64,000 nucleotides of DNA from Silene conica (Eukaryota > Streptophyta > Magnoliopsida > Caryophyllales > Caryophyllaceae), in assembly GCA_029255685.2 (NCBI GenBank), contig CM055317.2, positions 19,104,501 through 19,168,500 on the forward strand. The letters are read 5' to 3'. The translations under genes and the position numbers were made by a program. Shown in pieces: positions 48,107 to 60,473 of this stretch. The notes beneath the pieces were generated by a model. That model was not told the origin of the DNA and did no database searches. It saw nothing but the letters and a program-made list of their open reading frames with translations. Position 1 is the first letter of the stretch; every line of letters starts with the position of its first letter.

Positions 48107-48634
48107 CACTACAAAATACTAACGTATTTGCGACGGACCTGTCCGTCGCAAATCAGGGGAATTCCATCGCAAACAGGAGATTTGCGATGGACACTGTCTG
48201 TCGCATTTTTCTATCGCAAAATGAATTTTTGCGAAGGATTTGTCCGTCGCAAAAGAATGGTTAAGTCTTGCGACGGATTTTCCGTAGCAAGAATTGACTG
48301 ACTTTGACCAAAATGTCAAAGTCAGTCAAGATTGACTTTGACCCTTGCGACGGAATTTCCGTCACAAAATTTGACTGACTTTGACCCTTACCAGAGAGTT
48401 AGTCAAGTTTTGCGATGGAATTTTCGTCGTAAGGGTCAATATTTGCGACGGAATGTCCGTCGCAAACCTTCCCGCCATTTGACTTTCAGTTCGCAGGTAG
48501 GGAAATTTTGGATCCGTCGAAGTTTCCGTCGCAAATAAAAAGTCCGTCGCAAATTCCGTCCCAAGACAGTATTTGCGACGGAATATATGTCCGTCGCAAA
48601 AATTCCGTCGCAAATCAGCTATTTTCTTGTAGTG
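48107..48634. mobile_element. CACTA-type MITE, copy 2
   Basis: Same site and target duplication (GTC at 48104-48106 and 48635-48637) as 10542-11077, so the insertion predates the duplication. Small indels within the GCGACGGA repeats distinguish the two. Confidence 0.9.
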
Positions 48635-50111
48635 GTCATAAGCCTGGGTTGGACGAAGCATTGCAACGTTCATCCATGAAGCAACCTTTATAGTCTTCAT
48701 CTTCCAAAGAAATTCGAGAAAAATGAAATTCAAACCCAGAAATTCGAGAAACAATGGAGAAACACGCATTCAATCATGCATTATTACAATCTAATCCAAC
48801 AAATAACGAAATTAACAACTAAACAACAATCTATGAAGAAAACAACAATTTCGAATTAAAATCAAACCAATTTCTAACAAATTGAAAATTCACAGAAAAA
48901 CTCTTTCTAATGTTTAGTTTCTAACAAAATTGATGCAAAGAATATGTTAATCATATACATACAATATGTCATTCAGAAGCAATTTCTACACTAGTTTTAC
49001 AATTTCATACAAAAAAATCGAAAAAAATAAGAATACATACTGGAAAATGACGGTGGTGAGCAGCTTGTAGGGCACGGTGGTCATTTACAGTGCTGGTGTA
49101 ATACCTCGAAAATTGATTACGACAACTACGTGATTTTGTCGTGTCAATAGCTTTTTCTTTTAAACGATTTTGACACAAGATATGTATTGATCAAGTGGTA
49201 TTGGTTTGTGTTGACAAGGAGGTTTGAACTCGAGACCATGGGAACACTTGTATGAGCCTCGAGTTGTGTGCATACCTTTCAGCCCTCTCTTAACGTTTTT
49301 CAAACTTTCACAACCCCCAACCCTGCCGTCATTTTTATAAAGAGGAAACCTAAACCTAGTTTACCCTAATTCTCATACAAACATACACATCTACAGCCGA
49401 CATAGCAGGGAGTAAGTAGGTGGTACACACGGTGGTCATAAGGCGGTCTAAGGGTGGTCGAAATTGGTCAGAAGTAGGTATGTCAACACGTATCTTCCTT
49501 TTTCCTGCGTTTTCCTACGTTTTCGGTAGGTAATTCAATCGTGTAAATCGTGTCTATGGTTCTGATTTTTTATATAACCTTAACCTATTACGTTGGTAGT
49601 TACGTTTAGACCATAGGGGAGTCACCTTTGGCCACCGAGGGCCACCAGTCGTGGTGGTTCTGTCGTCTGTGTCAACCCACCTTGTTTTCGTTTCAAACAG
49701 AGTTTGGGAACGAGTTGTTTTGTGTGGGATTTCGATGTTAATTATGTTAATGCTTGTTCTGGATATGAGTGTAAGTAGACTGGTGGTGTTGCGGGGAGCG
49801 TCAGGGTGGTAGTCTCGGTGGTTACAGGTGGTGGAGTCAGAGTCGAAGGGGGGGTTCGTTGTCACTGTTGTCTCGGTTCATGGTGGTTATGCGAATACAT
49901 GGGTGGTTTGGGGGTGGTAACACCGTTGACACGGGGGAGGTCGACACGGTGTTACCACCGTGGCTGATGGGTCTATCGTCAAGGGTGGCTTTGGTGGTGG
50001 TCTCGGGTGGTGTCGGGGGCTGAGTGTTTGTCGATGAGAGTGCAGATCTGTCTGGTCGTGAGGTTGGGCGAGGAACCTGGCCTGGTTTAGGCCCTGGTTC
50101 ATCTCGGCGGC

Positions 50112-50956
50112 TGTAATACTCCATTGAACCGAATAGGATATTCGGGTGGGGTAACCCCTTGAAGAGGTCCATTGATAGGCTTATATGACTAGTGCTTAAA
50201 GGGATTGAAAGTACTACTCATATCAACAAAGTGCACTTTCTTTTCTGGTTATCCATGCGAAAGAACTCCAAAGTTAAGCGTGCTTGGCTGGGAGTAGTCT
50301 TAGGATGGGTGACCTCCTGGGAAGGTTCCCGGGATGCGCATGAGTGAGGACAAAATGTGCTGGAAAGGACACGTGTTGGTCTGTGGGGCCAATACATAGC
50401 CTGGCGAGCTACCGTGGCTAACATTTCCGGTCCTAGGTTTGGGCCGGGGTGTTACAAGTGGTATCAGAGCAACTCTGCGACCGTCTGGTGAGCGCCCGTG
50501 GTCTGGAGTACCTGGGGCACCAACCAAGCGGGGGAGGATTCCTGGTTTGGCTCGGCTGCGGTTGGATGCTGCCAGGCGCAACGAGGACGTTGCGTTCTTC
50601 AAGTGGGGGTGTGTAATACTCCATTGAACCGAATAGGATATTCGGGTGGGGTAACCCCTTGAAGAGGTCCATTGATAGGCTTATATGACTAGTGCTTAAA
50701 GGGATTGAAAGTACTACTCATATCAACAAAGTGCACTTTCTTTTCTGGTTATCCATGCGAAAGAACTCCAAAGTTAAGCGTGCTTGGCTGGGAGTAGTCT
50801 TAGGATGGGTGACCTCCTGGGAAGGTTCCCGGGATGCGCATGAGTGAGGACAAAATGTGCTGGAAAGGACACGTGTTGGTCTGTGGGGCCAGTACATAGC
50901 CTGGCGAGCTACCGTGGCTAACATTTCCGGTCCTAGGTTTGGGCCGGGTTGTTACA
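50112..50956 (+). mobile_element. Cassandra-type TRIM retrotransposon with 5S rRNA-like LTRs, complete
   Basis: Two 345-bp LTRs (50112-50456 and 50612-50956), TGTAATACTCC...TGTTACA, nearly identical, with 155 bp between them. The primer site GTGGTATCAGAGC (tRNA-iMet type, 50458-50470) follows the first LTR, and a purine run AAGTGGGGGTG (50601-50611) precedes the second. Target copies are GCGGC (50107-50111) and GCGGT (50957-50961). Each LTR contains a stretch close to the 3' two-thirds of plant 5S rRNA, the defining feature of Cassandra. No protein is encoded. It is absent from both chromovirus LTRs of copy 1, so it arrived after the duplication. Confidence 0.95.
50263..50339 (+). promoter_or_regulatory. 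5S rRNA-like internal promoter region in Cassandra LTR 1
   Basis: GAACTCCAAAGTTAAGCGTG (A-box region), TAGGATGGG (intermediate element) and GGGTGACCTCCTGGGAAG (C-box) appear in 5S order and spacing. Repeated in LTR 2 at 50763-50839. This is the RNA polymerase III control region of 5S genes; here it belongs to the retroelement and is not a 5S gene. Confidence 0.9.
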
Positions 50957-51112
50957 GCGGTAGCCAACGAGGGGGTGTCTGGTGGTTGTGGAGGTGGCAG
51001 GAGGTACTGGGTACGGAGTTTGGTGGTTGTTGGTGGTTGTGGTGGTGTCACACGGTTGTAAAAAGGGGGGTTTGAGTCGTGGGTTGGAGAGTCGGGTTAG
51101 GGGCTGTTTTGC

Positions 51113-51159
<47 letters not shown>

Positions 51160-52324
51160 AGTATTGTTATTATCATTTACATTGGATTTTATTAACGGAG
51201 TTAGTAATTTATATTTTGGAACTATTTAAGAAAGTTATATTTTTAGAAAATTACCATTTTTGGTAGTTACTATTTTGGGAAATATCTATTTTAGGAAACT
51301 TGCCTTTTTACGAAGTTACTATAAATAGAATACGTACTTATGGTACGGGATCTAGGGAGTCTTATTAATTATACGTATTATGTGTTTAGGTAACGTTTTC
51401 CGAGTGGAACATTTTTAGCAGTTGTGCAAGTGACAATTTCATCCGACTGTTGAGGTAGGGGATATATATATGTGGTTGCGTTATGACATGAAGTGTATGT
51501 GTTGCTTATTATAAGATTGATATAATTGATTATGAATGTATTTTGAATTGTTGATTATTATCGATTATTGTGGAGAACGGGATTTGTGAAATGGGTCTTG
51601 TGATACGGGTCTTGTGATATGAGACTTGTGATATGGCCATGGAGGGGTGGTGTGTTGGAGGTGTGGTGTGATGGAGGTGGAAGTGGAGGACTGATTGACG
51701 AGGAAATGGAAGGAAACTGTATTATGTTATTTCATGTCTTAACTATATTGCCTACTCAACCTCGTGTTGACCCTGTGTGTTTTGTATATGTGTGTGTTGA
51801 TCCAATTTATTGGGGAGCAGGTTGACAGGTTTAGACTTATGGAAGCTGGAAGGGAGGAGAGACCATGGACCAGACCTGTCTTGCGCTAGCTCACTTATTT
51901 AGTCTTTCCACCTCGTCTGAATTTTTAGTATTTGTTTTGGAAGACAGTTCTAAAGATCTTGTTATACTGATGTTATCACTTTTAAGTTACTTAATAAAAT
52001 GATGCGTTTCTTTCCTTTGTTATCTACTACCTCGGTTATTCGAGATGGTAACACCCTTGGTTATTTGGGGAGTCCTAGTTCAGGTCTCTAAATAAATGGG
52101 GGTGTTACAACTGGGGTGCAGTGGTGGTGATCGACGGTGAGTTAGGTGGTGGTTGAAGTTGAAGTTGATGGTTGTTGAATGTTGTTAATATTTACCCAAA
52201 AAAGAGATAAAAAAGAGAGAGGAGGAGAAAAGATGAGAGCGACGGAGGGTAGCGAGCGTAACTTTTATAAAAAAAATGTGGACTACGTTTTCTAAAACGC
52301 CGTTTACTAATCGGGATTCAAAAG

Positions 52325-53718
52325 GGAGATTAGCAACTAAAAATCAAATTTATACGCAACAAAGCAATTGAATGGAAGGAAAACAATTATGCAATTGATT
52401 GAACTGACCATTGATTTGATCAGTAATGATAAATTAATCATCAAAAATTAGGGTTTTTAACAAAAAAAACATTAACTTTAAAAGCACGACTAGCAACTAA
52501 AATCAAAATTCAACACAGAATAAAAAAATAAGGAGCAAACCAATACAAGGATTGATTGAATTAACCATACAATTGATTAATTAAAGATAACTAATCAGCA
52601 AAATTAGGGTTTCTAAATCTAAATTTGAAAGTACGATTAGCAACTAAAAAACAAAAATCAACCAAAAAAACGACAAAGCAAACAATTGAATGAATAAAAG
52701 GAAATGAGTCATCGTGTAGAGCTGAAATTAGGGGTGATCGACGACAAATTGAAGGCGCTGCGAAATAAATAATTGATTAGGGATAAAAATTAGGGGAGAA
52801 ATTGATAAGAGATGACTTATATTGTGGGTAGTATGAGAATATGATGGGGTCGGCAGTAAAGAATACGGTAGCATGATGAACGTTGTCTATTTTATTTTAC
52901 TAATCAAGTAAATAACAGTTTTCGTAGTTGGGCGTTTTCTATTCTTTTTTGTGAATAAGGGTTATGTATTACAGGCGTTTTCTTTATTTCTAAAAAACGC
53001 CCCCTCACCCCACCGTTCTTTATCTTGCGTTATTTATTAGCCAATTTGTAGTAGTAATGGTTGTATAAAAACCGTTGATAAAAATAATTCTACAACGATG
53101 TTTTGTGAACCGTAAATGGGTTTTTTTATAACGGTTTGTTAAAAAACCGCTGTCTAAGTATAATAACAACGGTTTTCCTGAGAATCCGTTATTGTTATGG
53201 CGCGGTTTAAGTTGCCGCCAATATTTAAAAAACGGTAATCTAAGTGTCGTTGTTATATGCATTAAAGTGTTATGATAGGCTCGTTATTGATGATGACCAG
53301 ATTTGACATAGCGTATCCTTCCCTTCTCACAAACCTTCTTCTACTCTCACAAACAAACACATCACCTCCTTATCCCCTCCTTTCATTTTGGCGCCAATTT
53401 ACAAGGGGATGTACATCTCCCTTGCTTGTCACCCCCCTTTCCAAACCAAGACACTCCTTTACTTGGTGCCTCCGGCGTTCCCCTTTCCCGCCAAAGCCAT
53501 GGGATGCCTAACGCATCCCTGGGAGCATAACCGTCATTTCCTCCCTCTAAAAAACCAAGCCTTTGCCTTCATTTTTGCACACAATCTTCTACCCACAAAA
53601 ACATACGGTATTTTTTCTTTATAATTTAGGTAATCTTTCCCTTTTTTAAATACTACATTTTATATATATAGTAATATTTTACGATTATTCTGTATTTTAT
53701 TAATTTCGTTCTATATTA
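52325..53718. other. AT-rich spacer, no gene
   Basis: Collinear with 31690-33073, with the same tandem and inverted motifs. Confidence 0.55.
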
Positions 53719-54455
53719 GGAACTTTTTGACGAAATGGGGTTATTAACCAAACTTTTTATTGCTTTGGGCCCATTTGAAACTATTTATTCTAAATGGGTC
53801 CACGTCATCACTTTTATTTTATTTTCAGTTTTTTGTACAAAACCGCTGCTTTAACCAGCGGCTTTACCTATGTTGTTTTTAAAAACGAAGCACACCAAAT
53901 CAAAAGTTTGGAAAAAAAAATTGAAAGAGAAGTCGTCGCTCTAAGGAGCGGCTTTGTACCTAAGCCGCCGCTCAAAGGAGCGGCTTTGTATGTTTTCCAA
54001 AAAAAGCATAAACTTTGGGCATGTAGCAGCTCGCAAAGCCGCTGCTTCAGGCCGCGGTTTGCTTTGTTATAAAAAAAATCCCGACATGTTCCCCCATTTC
54101 TACCTTCTCTCTCCCAAAAACACAAAAACCCCCAAATTGAAAAAACCCTAGCTTTCGAATTTACCACTATTTCATCATATTTTTCTATAAAGTTAAATTA
54201 GTTACTTCCTAATCAATTTCTGTTCATCCTATTTCATAATAAGGTAATAATTATTGAAGTTTTTTTCATTGTTTTCATCAATTTCTTCCTTATTTGATGT
54301 TGATTTATTGATATTTGATTGTTTAAAATTGTTTATTTGCAGGTTAGATTTAGAGTTGTATTATCCGAGTAAGAAAGCAACGCAAAGGTAAAAATCAAAC
54401 TTGTGACTATCTTTTACCTAGTTAGTTAGTTTAGTAGTTTAATAGTGAATTAGTA

Positions 54456-56900
54456 ATGGAAATTAATAATTATCCATTGACTTGTTGGTGGAATGGAGAA
54501 ATTGTAGTAGATGGTGAGAATGTAGTATATAAAGGTGGTTGTGAAACTTTTGTTATTGCTAATAGTAATATGGGCTTGAGTGAACTTAAAAATGAGATTT
54601 ATGATGTTATAGAAGTTGATAGCTCTAAGTTTGAGCTAATGTTGAAGATGAAATTTTTCTAGTGTGAGAGGTTACAAAGTTTTGTCTTTGTTAAATGATC
54701 GTGCTTTGAGAGCTTTGTGGGCAAGTGTGTGTCAATCCAAAGCCGCTTTATGGATTTTGTTTGTTGAATTAAATGTCATCGAACCATCAAATGAAAATAT
54801 TCAATTTTCTTTTACAAACATGTTAAGCCAAATTGAGAATCAAAATATTAGTATGTCATTGGGCACAAATAATGTTGATGAAGATGGATTAGATTGTAAT
54901 ATTGAAGGGGATGAGTTGGAGGGTAATGTTGAGGAGGAGGATGTGTTGTTGTTTGGTTGTAATGATGATGATGATATTGATTTAGACCTTGTCTCTTCAA
55001 GTGTTCCTAACACCCAATTTACTAAGGTGCATGATGTAGATGAAGAAAAAATGAATAATTGGTATAGATCGGGTGTAGTTGTGCATAAGAGTGGTGAGGA
55101 GTTTATGGTGGGTCAAGAGTTTGGTAGCAAAAAACTATTGGGCCGAATTGTGACATCTTACAATGTTAAAAGAAATCATGTTTGTGGAACCACCGAATCT
55201 AAACCCCACACCGTTACCTATAAATGCGCTAGAACACCGGTGCCTTGTAAATGGTATTTAAGAGCCTCTCAAAAGAGTTTTGCTTCTGAAACATTTACCA
55301 TTGTGACTTACAAAGGACCCCATAAATTAAATCATCATCTGTTGCATACAAATCATCCATGGACCATCAAAATCTAAAACGAGACTTTATTAGCAATGCT
55401 ATAAAACACCTTGTTGAAGCGGATTGAGGTGTGAAGGTGAAGTTGTTGAGAGCGGCTATGACTAAAGAATATAACTTTACCATTTCTTACGCAAAAGCTT
55501 GGGGTGCAAAACAAAAAACTATTGTGGATCTCTATGGTGATTGGGAGGACTCTTACCAATATCTTCCAAGGTACTTAGAGGCTTTGAAAGAAGCAAATCT
55601 GGGTACCCAAGTTCATTTCGTTACTAAACCAACTGACCACAACAACATTCATCAATTTGATCGTGTTTTTTGGGCTTTTGGTCCATCAATTAGAGGGGTT
55701 TCACATTGTAAACCAATCATTTCTATAGATGGTACTCATTTATACGGGAAGTATAGGGGTGTGTTGTTAATTGCAATGGGTGTTGATGCAAATGATCAAC
55801 TATTTCCCTTAGCCTTTGCTATAATTGAGAAGGAGAATTATGTGAATTGGAGTTGGTTTTTACTTTGCATTAGGGAGTTCGTTACTCGACGAACTGGTAT
55901 TTGTGTAATATCCGATCGACACCCGGGTATTTTGAAGACAATGGTAGAGGTAAATAGTGGTTGGGAAGAGCCACATGATTTTCATAGATATTGTATCCGT
56001 CATCATGCATCCAACATTAACTCAATGTTCAAAGACACCGATTTGAAAGAAATTTTTACCAAAACGGCTATGGAACACCAACTTCGTAAATTTGATCAAC
56101 GGATGGAGAACATTGGTCGAATTAACATGAATGCCAAAGCTATGTTAGATAGGATACCATTGAGCAAATGGTGTCTAGCACATGATGGAGGTAAAAGATA
56201 TGGTTTAAAAACCACCAACATGTGTGAATGTTTTAACGGGGTGTTGAAAGGTGTAAGATTTCTTCCTATTCAAGCACTCGTGAAGGCTACTTTCATGCGG
56301 GTTAATAAGTATTTTGTCGATAGGCGTGAAATTGTTAGGACTAAATTAGCTAGTGGCTTGAAATGGAGCGTAAAAATAACCAACAAGTTAGAGGAGAATG
56401 ATGAAATAGGTGCTCCCCATGAGGTGACGGTTTATAATCGTCATGTGGGCCTTTATGGAGTGGTTACTAGACAAGGACGCCGTGAAGAAAGCATGTCAAA
56501 CCATGGTCACACAATAGATCTTGAAAAAAGGACTTGTACATGTAACAAATGACAAAACCTCCATTACCCTTGTTCTCATGTAATGGCGGTTTGTCGCTCC
56601 GAAGCTATCGACTATGACCAATATGTAGACCCGGTGTACTCTTGTGAAGAGTATTTTGGCTCATACCGTGCTACATTTTATCCCGTTCCTGACGAAGGTT
56701 ATTGGAAGCCTTGGATTGGACCAACTCTTATACCGGATCCCAACTTAAAAAGAGGTGACGGTAGGCCAAAATCAAAACGAATTCGCAACGAAATGGATGA
56801 GGTTGTCAAGGGAACCGTTACTTGTAGTTAATGTAATATAGAGGGTCATAACAAACGATCTTTTACTTCTAAAGCTTCTGCATCGGCCCCTAAGGAGTAA
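54456..56900 (+). pseudogene. MULE transposase, copy 2
   Basis: Same domain order as 33807-36243. The catalytic segment is better preserved: 55431-56552 is open for 373 codons with IISIDGTHLYGKYRG, ISDRHPGIL and HRYCIRHHASN. Lesions: the frameshift after 54659 shared with copy 1; a private 5-bp insertion near 55326 that breaks the frame; a TGA near 55426; a TGA replacing Trp in the SWIM finger (CTCNK-stop-QNLHYPCSHV) at 56550; a TAA inside the zinc knuckle near 56829; and one knuckle cysteine changed to Phe. Confidence 0.92.
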
Positions 56901-57393
56901 TTTCTGTAATTTGTAGTCATATTTAGTTGTACTTGTACTTGTAGTCATCTCTTGTGCTTGTAGTCATCTCTTGTACTTGTAGTCATCTCTTGTACTTGTA
57001 GGCAACTTTGCTATTACTTTTTATCATGTTTGTCTGAACCTGAGTTTTAAGCATTGGATAGGCTTCCAATTTAGGAGCTTCATGTTTCTCGTATGATGAT
57101 TAAGGATATTCGTGCACCCTTCAAAATTGTGACCTATGGTTTTGCAAGTGACAACAATTTGATCTTTTGTAGGAATTTCTGACCATTGGTAGATTTGATT
57201 ATTGTGTTTTAACCTTTTTTTTTTCCGCAGTTCACATAGATTCGGGCCCACAATTTCTTAATATTCTCAGTCTTCAACATAATCATTGAAGCTCTTGCAT
57301 TTGGGAGGGAGAGGTAAAAACTAGTCTTTTATTTGTTCGCTTTTTGTTAGTCTAACATAATTCATTTGTTAATATAATTTCTTTTCAACTTCA

Positions 57394-58005
57394 AGGAATG
57401 GCCTTCGCTACATTGTAGGACACACCTTATTGCAAAGTCAAAGTTTACATACACCTCCTGGCCTTGTCATTGATTATATAAAAGATACCCAGTTTTATGG
57501 AATTCATAGGCTATCATTTGTACATATTTACACTGATTTAGTTACTGCTTTGGTTGAAAGATGGCGACAAGAGACGCACACTTTTCATTTGCCAATTGGT
57601 GAGGTCGGTATAAGTTTACAAGATGTAAATGTCTTATTGGGTTTAAAGGTAGGTGGATTGCCCATAACCGGTAGAGTGGAGAACAACCTTGGGACCAAAT
57701 ATTAGAACATTACTTGGGTATTGCTCCGCCTGAAGGTGCTTTTAAAGGGAAGGCACTGAAATTATCTTGGTTGCCAGAAACCTTTCAAGTATTACCCGAT
57801 AACTACACAGAACAACAACTTCATTACCATGTTAGGGCATATTTACTCTACTTGATCGGAGCCGTACTGTTTCCGGATAAGAGTGGTAATCAAGTACAAC
57901 TCATATACTTTCAACTATTGACTGACTTGACTCGATTAGGCGACTATAGTTGGGGTAGCGGTGTACTAGCTTTCTTATAACGCAACATGTGAGTATCATC
58001 TAGGA
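57394..58005 (+). pseudogene. PMD protein gene, copy 2, 5' part, interrupted by CACTA
   Basis: Matches the first third of the copy-1 PMD gene: ALVERWRQETHTFHLP, GEVGISLQDVNVLLGLKVGG; the same frame change near 57700 as in copy 1; YHVRAYLLYLIGAVLFPDKS; then a TAA at 57978 where copy 1 still reads a Tyr codon. The sequence breaks off at 58005 at the CACTA terminus. Confidence 0.85.
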
Positions 58006-58019
58006 CACTACAAAACAAT

Positions 58020-58475
58020 GATGTATTTGCGACGGACAGTTCCGTCGCAAACAATGTGAAATCCGTCGCAAAAGCATCATTTGCGATGGATTTGCGACGG
58101 ACAGTGTCTGTCGCATATTTTTGTCGCAAAATGAAAATTAGGGACGGAATTTCCCGTCGCAAAAAATTTGCGACGGATTGACCATGGTTTGCGACGGAAT
58201 GGCTTTGACCCTCTGGTCAAGGTTAGTCAACATTTGCGACGGTAATTCCATCGCAAATTTCCTCTTTTGCGACGGAATTTCCGCTGCAAATGTTGTTTGA
58301 CCTTGACCAAAAGGGTCAAAGTCAGTCAACATTTGCGACGGAAATTCCGTCGCAAAAGAGGACATTTGCGACGGAATTTCCGTCGCAAATGTTGACTGAC
58401 TTTGACTTGTTGGTCAACATTTGCGACGGAATTCCGTCGCAAATCGAGACATTTCCGTCGCAAATTCTTGTAGTA
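58020..58475. repeat. CACTA subterminal repeats
   Basis: More than a dozen TTTGCGACGGA units, many as back-to-back palindromes (TTTGCGACGG then CCGTCGCAAA), interspersed with GTCAAAGTCAGTCAAC. Such arrays are the binding sites of TNPA-type proteins in En/Spm. The array ends with ttcttgtagta, which mimics the opposite terminus of the related MITE. Confidence 0.85.
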
Positions 58476-58711
58476 TTTTCCGGTTTCAGCTGTTTTTTCA
58501 GCTCCCCATTTCAATTAAATGGCTAATTTTACCCTTTTGTAAGCTCTCAAAACCTGCATATTTCAGCAAAAAGAACCCAGCAACAAAGAACTTGTTGGAG
58601 ACAAGGTTTTTAAAAGGTCTTTTCATAACTAAAATGAAGGTTTTACATATGTTCATCCAATTAAAAACTAGACATAATCCGCGGTAGACCAACTAACCAA
58701 CCTAACAAAAC

Positions 58712-60315
58712 CTATCTAACGGTGGTCTCAGTGGGCTGTGGGGTGACGAAATGGCTGGCCGCCCTAGCATTGTCGCCGCCGTCATCATCGAAGTCGCATC
58801 TTGGCTGAGAAAAGACTCCCGGGTTGCAGCTTTGAGTAGTGAACTCCCCTCGTTGACTTAAGAACTCTTCAATTGCCTTCAGCCTTTGAGATGTCTCGAG
58901 TTCACGTTCCCTTAGCTGAGCATTCTCTTGAAGAACTCTGCTGACGATACCTGCAATTAATAGTCAAACATGGTATTATATTCATTCAGTAAACGGTAAA
59001 ATAATTGGTTAGTCTTAATCTTTAATATACTACAAAATACTAACCTGGGGTGTATGATGGGTTCCCAGCACTTGAGTGACGACGACGTTCGTAAATAACC
59101 GGTGCTGCATTTCCCATACCAAGTATCAACCCTTTCTTGTTAAAACCGTCGTGTTTTTCGAAGTAGATCTCGTTGTCGTCGATCTCCTCCTCCGGTATCC
59201 CTTCACTTATCATTTTTGTCTTCCTTGAAAAAACCTTTCGCTACAAAACAAAAACAAAGTTTGATTAGTATACGTTAATTAATTACTAAAGCAAATTACT
59301 AAAACATAAAGAAAAGTTTCTGATAACTTACAAAGAATTCTTTCGATTTCGTTGAAAGCCATCCCTTCTTGGCATGCTTCTTGGTCTTCTCCACCAAAAC
59401 CAAGGCGGATGGTACATCCCTCCCATCTTGTCCAGCCTGCAATTTAAATTAGGGACGGTACTTGTTAAAAAAAAACACTCAAGATTGTCAAAGTTTGCCA
59501 ATTGTTAAAATTTATTCAAGACGAGAAAAAGTGAAGTAAAAACTATGAAATTACCATTTCATCCATGATTTGGAAGGTGTTTCTACGCCCCATAATATGA
59601 GTACCTAAGGCCTTGCATTTTGCGGTACTTCCAAACATCCGTTGGCGATGTTTTTCTCGGATGTGTCCTGAAACTTTGGATCATTCTTTCTAGCCAGAAT
59701 CTTTTTGAATATATCCGCCGGTATCCAAGATGGCCTTTCCTCCGCATTTTTCTTGGAAGCGTAGTGGATCTTTTTGCGTAGGCGGTCTTTCATCATGCTG
59801 GTCCAAGCCGCCTTAACCGCATCTCTGTCGCGAGCATGAAAGGTAACATGTTGTTTCAAAAAATAATATAGTTAAAAAATAATGAAACGAAAATAGGTAA
59901 TAAATAATGAAACATAAATAGGTAACAGTTAATAAATACCTCAAACCAATCCCACCATTCTTTCTTCATCGCATCCGACGCAAATGACCAGTTCGGCGCA
60001 AATTCCTTGTAGTTCGAAATAATGGTCAAGCTTACGAGATCGGAAACGTCTTTGCGACTGAATCTGAAAAAGAGTTAAATTTCAAAATAAAATAATCAAC
60101 AAGTAATCATATTATAATCAATATATATATATATACAATCAATAAGTAAACAAATGAGATACTTACCACATGCCGTCATTATAATCAGTCGGATCGAGGT
60201 GTATTCGACGTGTAAGCTGCTGAGGCTGAGGAGGAACAATCCCGTCCTCGTCACTACCTCCCGCTCGTCCCTCAGGCTGACGACTACCACTACCTCATCG
60301 TCTTCCGCCCCGCAT
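58712..60315 (-). pseudogene. TNPA-like CACTA regulatory protein gene (Transposase_24 type), multi-exon, disabled
   Basis: TNPA-type proteins bind subterminal repeats. Exons as read: 60315-60167 (MRGGRR-stop-GSGSRQPEG, LTRRIHLDPTDYNDGM); about 60063-59940 (SDLVSLTIISNYKEFAPNWS, EWWDWFE); about 59872-59555 (DAVKAAWTSMMKDRLRKKIH, RPSWIPADIFKKIL, then a frame change into GTHIMGRRNTFQIMDEM); 59436-59332 (AGQDGRDVPSALVLVEKTKK); 59240-59045 (RKVFSRKTKMISEGIPEEEI, AAPVIYERRRHSS); 58952-58712 (ENAQLRERELETSQRLKAIE, probably coiled coil, ending TETTVR-stop). Most junctions show GT-AG; the acceptor of exon 3 is unclear. The TGA in exon 1 fits CGA to TGA. Confidence 0.8.
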
Positions 60316-60473
60316 ATTATCAAACTAATATAGCAACAATTAGAAATAAATGGTTTAAATAATTAAAAACTTGAATAATAAAGGAAATAAGATTATTTCA
60401 TTGACTTTAAGTCATACGGCATCTACAATAATATCAAGAAATACAAGATTATCAAATCTAATAGATAGCAGTC

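Larger units (their letters stand above)
49097..52109 (+). mobile_element. Solo LTR of the chromovirus, interrupted by a Cassandra TRIM
   Basis: TGTAATACC...GGTGTTACA with target copies GCTGG (49092-49096) and ACTGG (52110-52114), at the exact position of the full-length chromovirus in copy 1. Removing the 845-bp Cassandra element and its target copy leaves one LTR of about 2.16 kb. The interior and second LTR are gone, as expected from LTR-LTR recombination. Confidence 0.93.
45467..52315. mobile_element. Second MULE-like element, copy 2
   Basis: Same element and same flanks as 7886-31680: target copies cttcaaaag (45458-45466) and attcaaaag (52316-52324). Near the right end it lacks a 15-bp stretch of the copy-1 sequence (cgccgactacg region, 31657-31667). 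It carries the CCATGG arrays (45776-46092 and 47898-48106), telomere-like block (46253-46395), 77-bp tandem array (46818-47135), 200-bp tandem pair (47445-47871), CACTA MITE and a solo chromovirus LTR. Confidence 0.72.
44052..58005. repeat. Segmental tandem duplication, copy 2
   Basis: Counterpart of 6499-37346; see that entry for shared content. The right limit in this window is the CACTA insertion at 58006, after which no further copy-1 sequence appears. Confidence 0.92.
53719..58005 (+). mobile_element. MULE-PMD element, copy 2, truncated in this window by a CACTA insertion
   Basis: The left inverted end begins ggaactttttgacg at 53719, and the element is collinear with 33074-37346. The right part, including the PMD gene end and right TIR, is not present before the window ends; it may lie beyond the CACTA element. 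Confidence 0.85.

Noticed and set aside
50263-50839. Two 5S rRNA genes
   Set aside because: Only part of 5S is present, with changes, and each copy sits at the same place inside a 345-bp LTR. This is the known Cassandra arrangement and not a 5S gene array.
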